DNA of 64,000 bases from Actinoallomurus purpureus (GTDB lineage: Bacteria; Actinomycetota; Actinomycetes; Streptosporangiales; Streptosporangiaceae), in contig NZ_JAMXMY010000019.1 in the NCBI RefSeq assembly GCF_024055795.1, forward strand, positions 62,001 through 126,000, in the 5' to 3' direction. Below are positions 8,255 through 15,900 of this stretch, one piece after another. Below the pieces are notes generated by a model, which had not been told where the DNA came from, made no database searches, and saw only the letters and a list, made by a program, of their open reading frames with translations. The stretch's first letter is position 1. Each line of letters starts with the position of its first letter. The position numbers and the translations under genes are program-made.

Positions 8255-8911
8255 ATGACCGCCGAGTACACCCCCGCATCGTTCGACCCTCTGTCGACCG
8301 TGCAGATCGCAAACACCATCTGTGAGACCTTTGAGCGGCAACCCCTGGTCTCCATGGCCTACGAAATCCCAAGATTCGAGGGCTCCGGCCTTTACGCCTT
8401 GTACTACCGCGGCCATAGCGTGGACTTGTACCTGCCGCTCGCCAGTCTTCAAATTCCGGTATACGCGGGGCAGGCCCTTTCCAGTAACAGCGCCACTGGG
8501 GAGAGAGTTCGGGAGCGCTACCCCCTCCATAGCAGGCTCAAGCAACACCGTCTGTCGATCTTGGAAGGCGGCCTGCCGATCACCGAGTTTCGGTTCCGGG
8601 CTCTTCTTCTGCCTGACGTGCACGCCGATCTGGGTGAGAACGCGCTACGCGTCGGGTACCAGCCGGTCTGGAACAGCAAACTTAAGGGCTTCGGCAGCAA
8701 AGAGCAGGGGTCAACGACCCGTCAGAGCAAGAAGAGCAAGTGGGACACGGTGCATGACGGGCGCCGGCGGACTCACGGTGGCGTCATCCATGACGTTGAG
8801 AAGCTGAAGGAGCAAGTCAGGGCTCACATCGCGCAGCAAGTCAGCGACTACGACGAACGTGCATGGCCGCACCCCAGCGCCGACAAGTACCTGGACCTTG
8901 ACGTCCCGTGA
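8255..8911 (+). CDS. Eco29kI-family GIY-YIG restriction endonuclease
   Basis: A 218-aa restriction enzyme, the length of Eco29kI (214 aa). All six active-site positions known for Eco29kI are present at matching spacing: Tyr47 (GLYALYY), Tyr70 (PVYAGQA), Arg94 and His98 (RLKQH), Glu128 (LGENAL) and Asn140 (VWNSKLKGFG). The family's GFGxxxxGS...WDTVHDGR tail is also present. The ATG at 8255 has AGGA upstream; GTG 8237 is an alternative. It lies 82 bp after the deleted copy of the first endonuclease, and no intact methyltransferase is beside it, so its protection probably depends on the methyltransferase at the left edge. The CCGCGG specificity is inferred from the family only. Confidence 0.88.
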   Translation: MTAEYTPASFDPLSTVQIANTICETFERQPLVSMAYEIPRFEGSGLYALYYRGHSVDLYLPLASLQIPVYAGQALSSNSATGERVRERYPLHSRLKQHRLSILEGGLPITEFRFRALLLPDVHADLGENALRVGYQPVWNSKLKGFGSKEQGSTTRQSKKSKWDTVHDGRRRTHGGVIHDVEKLKEQVRAHIAQQVSDYDERAWPHPSADKYLDLDVP

Positions 8912-9019
8912 GCCTGCCGATCACGCCGGCCGGCCGGCGTGATGCCGGTGCCCGACGGCTCGGGCTCCGGCTGCGTACTGGTGCGCCGCCCAGCAGAGCG
9001 TGGAATCGATGTTGACCGG

Positions 9020-9461
9020 CCAACAGATCGACCGAGACCGACACGAGCAGTCAGGTCGCCGAGACCGTCGTACGCCCATCGGACATCCCACCCGGCCACG
9101 TAAGCGCGGGCAGGCCCACGAGGGCACGCCTGGTCGGCATCTCCATCATCAGGCCGTCACCGAAGAAGATGAGCCGCTGGACGCGGTGGTCGACAAGAAC
9201 GCTTCCATGGGCGAAGACGTCGCTCAGCCACGCGTCTTCCGCGCACCGGCGCTGAGCGGTGATGAACCGGGTCGCTGCCTCAGGGCCGGCGATCAGCGCC
9301 GAGCAGATCTGGTTGGCGGCCCAGTGGCTGTAATACAGCTGCCAGCCGGCGTCGTCGACCAGGACGAAGTTCGCGGGGCCCCAAACGCCTTGATCCTCTC
9401 GCTCAGCGCTGGGATGTCTGGCTTGCAACGCGGGCGGGATTCCCGCGAGACGGTAGTCAGT
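9020..9461 (-). pseudogene. Frameshifted, 3'-truncated gene at the island edge
   Basis: Downstream of the DUF1963 gene on the same strand the frame reads WGPANFVLVDDAGWQLYYSH and FITAQRRCAEDAWLSDVF, ending LFFGDGLMMEMPTRRALV...TWPG. I recall similar sequences in uncharacterised actinomycete proteins. At about 9085-9095 one base appears lost: the natural continuation WDVRWAYDGLGDLTARVG is in the next frame, and sense is lost after about 9020, where the restriction island begins. No standard start is obvious (TTG 9428, or overlap with the upstream stop). I read it as a gene broken by a frameshift and cut short by the island insertion; a sequencing error at the frameshift is possible. Confidence 0.5.
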
Positions 9462-10507
9462 TACTGGATGTTCAGCCGGATCGGGTGAGAGAGATCCGTC
9501 GGGCAGGTGAAGATGCGGAGTTCGCCGAAGCGGCCGACGACGATGTCCGGGCCGTCGTTGCTGCTCTCCATGGTCAGGAACAGCCGCATGCGCGCGCCGC
9601 AGGAGCAGTCGATGGGGATCAAGTCGGTGAGGTGCCAGCTGGGCCAGCCTCCGACTTTCCAGCCAGAGCGGCAAGCCAGGGCGCGGTGGTACTCGATGCC
9701 GCGTGCGTCCGCCCAGCGGCAGCCCTCGTCGTAGAGATCTTCGGGCAGTTCGTCCCTCTCCGGTAGATCGACGATCTCCACCGGGTCGACGGCACAAGGT
9801 TGAGGGAGGTAGCCCTCGTCGGCTCGGTCCGGCCGGGGAGGGTTCAACACCGTCTCCACCGCGGACGATGACCGATACCGCAGTTCGACTGTGGGTCCGG
9901 AGTAGTACGGCTGGCCCGGGAGTTCGCTGTGGTCGTTCGGGCACCACAGCACCTGCAGAACATCCATCCCGGCCGGCCAGTGCTCTCCCGGTACGTTCCG
10001 GGAGTACAGCTGGACAACGGGGACCATCGGCACGCCTGGGCCCGAAGTGTCCCCCACCCAGCGACACCTCTCCCAGGTGATCTTGTCGAGCATCGACGCG
10101 CCCGCCATGATCTGGTGTTGAATCCGGGCCTCCTCAGCCGTGACCTCGTACCCCCGGCCCGGATTCCGGCGGTGCCGCTCCTCCATGTCGCTGTCGATCC
10201 GCTGCCAGGTTTCGCGCTCCTCGTCCGAGAGCTTCTCGCGTACCTCCATCAGGTGCGGCGCGCGGCATACCGGCCACGGCTCGTCCGCCGGCCACAGCAG
10301 TGGCCCGCCGATGGAGCTGTCCCGGACACCGGGTGTGCTCGCCGTCGGCCTCAGCAGGGTCGCCGGGCGGGCGTGGGGTGCGAACGCGGGAATGTCGGCG
10401 ATCAGGGACTCAGCGGATGCCGACAAGATCGCAAACCTCTCGATGGATTCCAGGCGGGTCCTGATCATGGCAGATGGCACAAGGACCGGGGACCAGGAGG
10501 TCTCCAC
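9461..10507 (-). CDS. DUF1963 (YwqG-like) domain protein
   Basis: A cytoplasmic protein of about 335-348 aa with the layout of DUF1963 proteins, predicted from family resemblance. It has an early SSIGGPLLWPADEPWPVC segment, a central PMVPVVQLYSRNVPGEHWPAGMD-type segment, the strand LQVLWCPNDH, and a late CSCGARMRLFLTMESSNDGP followed by LRIFTCPTDLSHP. The biochemical role of DUF1963 is unknown; it often occurs with SMI1/KNR4-type and immunity proteins. The GTG at 10507 gives the longest frame, but ATG 10468 (MIRTRLESIERF) looks the more natural start. The gene ends where the broken 9020-9461 gene begins, so the two may once have been an operon. Confidence 0.6.
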   Translation of the reverse strand: METSWSPVLVPSAMIRTRLESIERFAILSASAESLIADIPAFAPHARPATLLRPTASTPGVRDSSIGGPLLWPADEPWPVCRAPHLMEVREKLSDEERETWQRIDSDMEERHRRNPGRGYEVTAEEARIQHQIMAGASMLDKITWERCRWVGDTSGPGVPMVPVVQLYSRNVPGEHWPAGMDVLQVLWCPNDHSELPGQPYYSGPTVELRYRSSSAVETVLNPPRPDRADEGYLPQPCAVDPVEIVDLPERDELPEDLYDEGCRWADARGIEYHRALACRSGWKVGGWPSWHLTDLIPIDCSCGARMRLFLTMESSNDGPDIVVGRFGELRIFTCPTDLSHPIRLNIQ

Positions 10508-10520
10508 GGCACCCGCGCGG

Positions 10521-11450
10521 TCAGGTCGGCCGGGGGACCTGGTTGAGCAGCGGCTCTCCGGCGGCGAACCTGCGCAGCTGCTCGGCGATCAGCCGTTCGG
10601 CGCGCGGATAGAACGTCGCGGAGCCGCCGCCCACGTGCGGGGTGATCAGTACGTTCGGCGCCGACCACAGGGGGTGGCCGGGCGGCGGCGGTTCGGGGTC
10701 CATGACGTCGAGGGCGGCGCGGAGCCGGCCCGACCCGGTCTCGGCCAGTAGGGCGGCCGTGTCGATGGTGCCGCCGCGGCCGACGTTCACCACGAGTGCG
10801 TCGTCGGGCAGGGTGGCGAGCAGGCGGGCGTCGAGGAGTCCGGCGGTCGCGGCGGTCAGCGGCAGGGTGGACACGACGATGTCCGCGTGCGGGAGCAGGT
10901 CCGGCAGCTCGTCGACGCCGTGCACCGACTCGGCCGGGCGGGCGCGGCGGGCCACGCGCCGTATCTCCGTCTCGAAGGGGAGCAGCCGGGCCTCGACGGC
11001 GGCGGCGATCGAGCCGTACCCGAGCAGGAGCACCCGTGAGCCGGCGAGCGAGCGGGTGAAGTGCGGCTGCCAGCGCTCCTCGTCCTGGTCACGGACCCAG
11101 CGGGGCAGTTCGCGCTGGGCGGCCAGGATCAGGCCGAGCACGTGCTCGGCGACGCTGGCGTCGTGCAGACCCCGGCCGTTGCACAAGGTGACGCCCGGCG
11201 GTACGTGCGGCAGCAGGTTGTCGACGCCGGCGCTGAGGCTCTGTACGGCCTCCAGTTTCGGCATGCGGCCCAGCGGTTCGAACGTCGCGGGCCCCTTCGC
11301 GTAGGGCACCACGTAGAACCGCACTTCGGACAGGTCCGCCCGGGCCGGGCCTGTACCGTCGTAGATCTCGACGGTCAGGGAGTCCGGCCAGCCGCCCATC
11401 AGGTCGGCGACGTGCGGCCAGGGTACGAGCGCGTCGGGCGGGACACTCAC
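10521..11450 (-). CDS. D-isomer-specific 2-hydroxyacid dehydrogenase
   Basis: A 309-aa NAD(P)-dependent oxidoreductase interconverting a 2-keto acid and a D-2-hydroxy acid. The Rossmann dinucleotide motif is LLLGYGSIAAAVEARL (about 140-155). The catalytic triad is visible: Arg in VNVGRGGTID, Glu in DVMDPEPPP and His in ITPHVGGG. The N-terminal substrate domain contains the usual LSAGVDNLLP segment. Starts at GTG 11450 with GAGGTGA upstream. It is next to but not coupled with the DUF1963 gene. The actual substrate (glyoxylate, hydroxypyruvate or other) cannot be deduced. Confidence 0.88.
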   Translation of the reverse strand: MSVPPDALVPWPHVADLMGGWPDSLTVEIYDGTGPARADLSEVRFYVVPYAKGPATFEPLGRMPKLEAVQSLSAGVDNLLPHVPPGVTLCNGRGLHDASVAEHVLGLILAAQRELPRWVRDQDEERWQPHFTRSLAGSRVLLLGYGSIAAAVEARLLPFETEIRRVARRARPAESVHGVDELPDLLPHADIVVSTLPLTAATAGLLDARLLATLPDDALVVNVGRGGTIDTAALLAETGSGRLRAALDVMDPEPPPPGHPLWSAPNVLITPHVGGGSATFYPRAERLIAEQLRRFAAGEPLLNQVPRPT

Positions 11451-11760
11451 GCGGTCACCTCCCGGCCGGGCGTGGCACGGACCGTAGCGTCATGCGGCCA
11501 GCCTACGACGTACGTCCTGGCGAACCCGCCCACCGGCGCAACGGCCGGTGGACCGGTTCGTACTTCGCGCGCTCAGCGGACCGTCCACGGTCGGATGGTG
11601 GCGTGGTGACCATTTCCCTCCGTGTACTGGCGGGCGGCAGCCGACAAACCGGACAGGAAAGGTTGATCTGGCGCGGCCGAAAGTGGGGCAAATGGGGTTT
11701 GGATAATCGGCCGTCGGACCATTTCGGGATGGCGTAGCGTGCGGGGTGGAGGTGGGTGCG
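11451..11760. other. Intergenic region between divergent genes
   Basis: A 310-bp spacer between the minus-strand dehydrogenase and the plus-strand acetyltransferase. Base composition near its right end is less GC-rich, with a GATAAT at about 11702-11707 that could serve as a -10 box for the acetyltransferase, but no convincing -35 at normal spacing. I see no small gene, repeat or strong hairpin here. Confidence 0.4.
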
Positions 11761-12483
11761 GTGGGCGAATCGGTGTCCTCAGTGGGGGTCTCGATCGATC
11801 TTCGGAACGTTGACGACGAGGGGACGCTCCGGGAGTTCTACCAGGCGCTGCTGGAGCCCAATTTCGCGCCGGACGAGCTGTACTCGGTCGACGAGCTGCT
11901 CGACGGCGTCCGTCGCGGGAGCGTGCGCGTCCTCGCCGGCGTGACAGGTGACGGCGATCTGGTGGCCGGGGCCGTCGGTGAGTGGTTCGCGGGCAGCCGC
12001 GTGCAGTTGCTCTCGTACCTCGTCGTCAGCCCCGAGGCACGCGGCCTGGGAGCCGGGTCTCGGGTGTTGCGGGCGGCGCTCGAGCAGTGGACGGCCGAGC
12101 TGCGGCCGCTGCTGGTCGTCGGTGAGGTCGAGGATCCGCGCTACTTCGAGGACGTCGGTCTCGGCGATCCGCACGCTCGGGTGCGGCTGTACGAGCGGCT
12201 GGGGGTCCGGTCGTTGCCCGTGCCGTACGCGCAGCCGGCGTTGAGCGCCGATTCCAAGCGCGTTCCGCATCTCATCCTCATGGTCTTCGCGGCGGACGAG
12301 GCGGCGCGGGTCACCGAGGGGACGGTCGACGGCGCGATCGTCGAGCGGTTCCTCGTCGAGTACTTCGAGTCCGCCGAGGGCCCGCTGCGCGCCGACGACG
12401 CGGAGGTGCGGGCCATGCTCGCCTCCTGCAGGACACCGAATGGTATTCCATTGCTTCACGCCCACGAGCTGCCGGAATACTGA
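11761..12483 (+). CDS. GNAT family N-acetyltransferase
   Basis: A 240-aa acyl-CoA-dependent acetyltransferase; acceptor unknown. The GNAT core is visible: strand LLSYLVVSPEARGLGAGSRV with the pyrophosphate-binding R/Q-x-x-G-x-G/A pattern (ARGLGAG), followed by the helix LRAALEQW. The C-terminal third (after about residue 165) has PHLILMVFAADEAARV and an extended helical tail. GTG 11761 is chosen because GGAGG lies 8 bases before it; GTG 11746 is in the same frame. The stop codon is part of a perfect AT-rich palindrome (12481-12503), and the conflict-type operon follows about 100 bp downstream. Confidence 0.8.
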   Translation: MGESVSSVGVSIDLRNVDDEGTLREFYQALLEPNFAPDELYSVDELLDGVRRGSVRVLAGVTGDGDLVAGAVGEWFAGSRVQLLSYLVVSPEARGLGAGSRVLRAALEQWTAELRPLLVVGEVEDPRYFEDVGLGDPHARVRLYERLGVRSLPVPYAQPALSADSKRVPHLILMVFAADEAARVTEGTVDGAIVERFLVEYFESAEGPLRADDAEVRAMLASCRTPNGIPLLHAHELPEY

Positions 12484-12503
12484 TCAATTACAGTAATTGA
12501 TCA
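12481..12503. promoter_or_regulatory. 23-bp perfect palindrome, candidate operator of the Trypco1 operon
   Basis: Arms TGATCAATTAC and GTAATTGATCA flank a single central A. A partial third half-site, GATCAATGAC, follows at about 12507-12516. The element is AT-rich in an otherwise GC-rich region and lacks a T-run, so it looks more like a protein-binding operator than a terminator. It lies about 80 bp before the Trypco1 start codon and overlaps the stop codon of the acetyltransferase. Confidence 0.6.
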
Positions 12504-12581
12504 TCGATCAATGACAGAATTCACACACGACCCCCTGTTCCTCGTTCTACGCTGACCTGAACGAAAGGGGCGGGAGCGTAG

Positions 12582-12911
12582 ATGTCATCGCGAATTGCCA
12601 AGTACCAGCTCGATGATTCCACGGTCGTGTACTACGAGATCGATCCGCCGGACGGATTCCAGCCCGCCCGCGCCGACATGGTGATCGGCAAGGTGAAAGA
12701 CGCGGTTCGGCCGGCTTTCGAGGCGGCGAAGGTCGTGGTCGAGAAGGCTCGGGAGTGCGGGCCCGACGAGGTCGAGGTGACCTTCGGCGTCAAGGTGAGC
12801 GGCACGGTGGACTGGCTGATCGCCAAATCGGCCGGGGAGTCCAATTTCCAGATCAAGATGACCTGGAGCCGGGGCAAGGACGCGCGACCTGACGAGGGCA
12901 CTTCGCCATGA
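12582..12911 (+). CDS. Trypco1-domain protein (CU044_2847 family)
   Basis: A 109-aa cytoplasmic protein of the trypsin-co-occurring domain 1 type. It has a short beta-rich start (YQLDDSTVVYYEIDPPDGFQ), a central helix (FEAAKVVVEKARECGPDEVE) and a following strand pair (VEVTFGVKVSGTVDWLIAKS), which match the CU044_2847 family. In known examples this domain is found next to, or fused with, trypsin-like peptidases in NTP-dependent conflict systems, exactly as here: its stop overlaps the start of the protease/NTPase gene in an ATGA junction. It is therefore probably an adaptor or substrate of that protease. ATG 12582 follows GGGGCGGGAG. Confidence 0.82.
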   Translation: MSSRIAKYQLDDSTVVYYEIDPPDGFQPARADMVIGKVKDAVRPAFEAAKVVVEKARECGPDEVEVTFGVKVSGTVDWLIAKSAGESNFQIKMTWSRGKDARPDEGTSP

Positions 12912-15900
12912 CCGACGGCGGCGGCCGGTATCCCCCTCGGCAGACCTGGATCGCCGCGGTCCTCGACTCCGATCGCGACGGTCGAGACGATCGAGACGAT
13001 CGCGCCGTCCTGGGTTCGGCGGTTCTCATCGACGAGCGGCGGCTGCTCACCTGCGCCCATGTCGTCGCGGAGGACGCCGGCGGGCTGTGGGTGGAGTTTC
13101 CGAAGGCCGCCGGCGTGCCCAGGCGCCGGGTGGCCGAGGTCCGGCGGTCCGCCGCGACGTACGACCTGGCCGTCCTGTCGCTCGACGAGCCTGTGCCGCC
13201 CGAGGTGATGGCGGCGCCGCTGGACTTCACCGAGCCGGACGGGTTGTACGGGAAGAGCTGGGGGGCGTTCGGGTTCTCCGACGGCGATCCGCTCGGCGAC
13301 TACGCCGACGGGATGATCGGGGCCGCGCTGGGGTTCGGCTTCGTCAGGCTGGACGCGGAGTCGCGCTACCGGCTGCGGCCCGGCTTCAGCGGCGGGGGGC
13401 TGTGGTCCGCCGAGCGCGACGCCGTGGTGGCGATCATCGTCAAGGCCTCGCGCGACGGTGACGGGCAGGCGGTCACGCTGCACCAGGCGGACCTGTGCCT
13501 TCCCGGGGAAAAGCTCCGTGCGCTCGCCGGCGACGCCCCCGTGTCCGCCGCGGGGTGGAGCCTCGGGGACGATCCCGAGAGCACCGCGCACTGGCGGCCC
13601 CGCGGTCGCGGGGTCATGGTCGACGACGACCGCGCCCACCGGTTCCGGGGCCGTACGGCGGCGCTGCGGGAGATCGTCGCCTGGCTGGACCGCGACCGTA
13701 CGGACCACCGGGTGCTGGTGGTCACCGGGACGCCGGGGGTGGGGAAGTCCGCCGTGCTCGGCCGGATCGTCACCACGGCGGACCCGGCGGCGCGGGCGCT
13801 GCTGCCCGCGGGTGACGGCGCGGTGCGGGCCACGGTGGGGTCGGTCGCGTGCGCCGTGCACGCCAAGGGCAAGACCGCGCTGGAGGTGGCCGTCGAGATC
13901 GCCCAGGCGGCGTCGGCGGAGCCGCCCGGGCAGGTGCACGACCTGGTTCCCGCGATCCGCGAGGCGCGGGCCGGTGAGCGCGCCGGTCGCTTCAACGTGA
14001 TCCTCGACGCGGTCGATGAGGCGACCAGCCCGGTGGAGGCCAAGGCGATCATTCAGCAGATCGTGCTGCCGCTGCTGCGGCACTGCGCGGGGTCGGGCGT
14101 CCAGGTGATCCTCGGCTCGCGCCGCCGGGTCGGCGACGTGGACCTGCCGTACCTGCTCGGCGACGCGGTGACCCTGATCGACCTGGACGACGCGGCGTAC
14201 TTCGCGCCGGAGGACCTGGAGGAGTACGCCCTCGCGACGCTGCGGCTGCTGGGCTCCGACGACCGCCCGGACAACCCGTACCGCGACGAGCGGGTGGCCC
14301 GCCCGGTCGCCGCCCGCATCGCCGAGCTGTCCGGGCAAAACTTCCTCATCGCCGGCATGACGGCCGTCAGCCACGGGCTGTACGACCGGTCCCCCGTCGA
14401 CCCGGCGGCGCTGACCTACACCCGTACGGTCGCCGAGGCGCTGCACGCCTATCTGGAGCCGCTGCCGGGGGCGGGCGGGGCGACGGCCGCGCAGATTCTG
14501 ACGGCGCTGGCGTTCGCGGAGAGCCCCGGTCTTCCCCTGGACCTGTGGAGCGTGGCCGTGGAGGTGCTGTTCGGCGTACGGCCGACGGTGCGGGAGCTGG
14601 CCGGGTTCGTCGCGCGGTCCGCCGCCGACTTCCTGATCGAGTCCGGGGACCAGGACTCCGGGCGCGTCTTCCAGCTCTTCCACGAGGCGCTCAACAACGC
14701 CTTACAAGAGGAACGGTCGCAGGCCGTCCCGGGCGTCGAGGACCAGCGGGAGCTGACGCGGGCGTTCCTCGCGCACGGGCGCCGGATCGGCTGGGCCTCG
14801 GCGCCGCCGTACCTGCTGCGTTCGCTGTCCCACCACGCGGAGCAGGCGAGGATGGCCGACGCGCTGCTCACCGACGACGAGTATCTGCTGCACGCGGATC
14901 TGCGGCGGCTGACGCCGCTCGCCGACCAGGTCCGTACACCGGCCGGGCGGGGCCGCGCGCGGCTGCTGGCCCGCACGCCGTACGCGACGTCCGCCCCTGC
15001 GCCCGTCCGTACGGCGATGTTCAGCGTCACGGAGGCGCTGGAGAAGCTCGGCCACGGCTACCGTTCCGGCCCGGCACCGTATCTCGCCCGGTGGGCGTCC
15101 ACGCTCACCCATCGGGAACGGGCCGCTCGCGAGGGGCACACCGGCGGGGTCTGGGCGGTGCACGTCCTGACCCTGGCCGGCCGGACCCTGCTGGCCTCGG
15201 CCGGCGAGGACGAGGTGATCCGGATCTGGGACCCCGCCCACGGCCGGCAGGTCCGGGTGCTGGACGGCCATCCCGGATGCGTCTTCGGGCTGTCGATGTT
15301 CACGGCGGCGGACGGCCGGACCCTGCTGGCCTCGGGCGGGGCCGACGCGATGGTGCGCATATGGGACCCGGCCACCGGCCGTCAGGAGCTCATCCTCGAA
15401 GGACACGCGGGCCCGGTGTACGAGGTGTGCGCGTACGCAGGGGAGGACGGCCGGACCCTGCTGGCCTCCGCCGGGGCCGACGCGACGGTACGCGTCTGGG
15501 ACCCCGCGACCGGCGACCAGGAGCGCGTCCTGGAAGGGCACACCGGGCCGGTCCATGACGTCTGCGCGTACACGATCGCGGGCCGGACCCTGCTCGCCTC
15601 CTGTGGCCCGGACGGCCTCCGGACCTGGGAACCCGCCACCGGACGGTCCCACCTCGCCATGGACGACGACGCGGTGGACGGCTGGTCGGTGACCGCCTTC
15701 ACCGGAGCCGACGGCCGTACGATGCTCGCCGCCACGGGCGAGAACGCGATCCGGCTCTGGGACGCCGACAGCGGACGCCTGCTGCGCGTGCTGGAGGGAC
15801 ACGTCGGAGTCATGTGGTCGTCGTGCGTCTTCACCACCGCCGACGGCTCCACCCTGCTGGTGTCCTCGGGCGACGATGAGACCATACGGATCTGGGACCC

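Noticed and set aside
7741-8290. Possible insertion sequence or phage attachment repeat around 7.7-8.3 kb
   Set aside because: The repeat to 160-1290 is a duplication of restriction genes and their promoter; no transposase, integrase or terminal inverted repeats were seen.
12481-12503. Palindrome as terminator of the acetyltransferase gene
   Set aside because: Arms are AT-rich, the loop is a single base and there is no T-run, so an operator is more likely.
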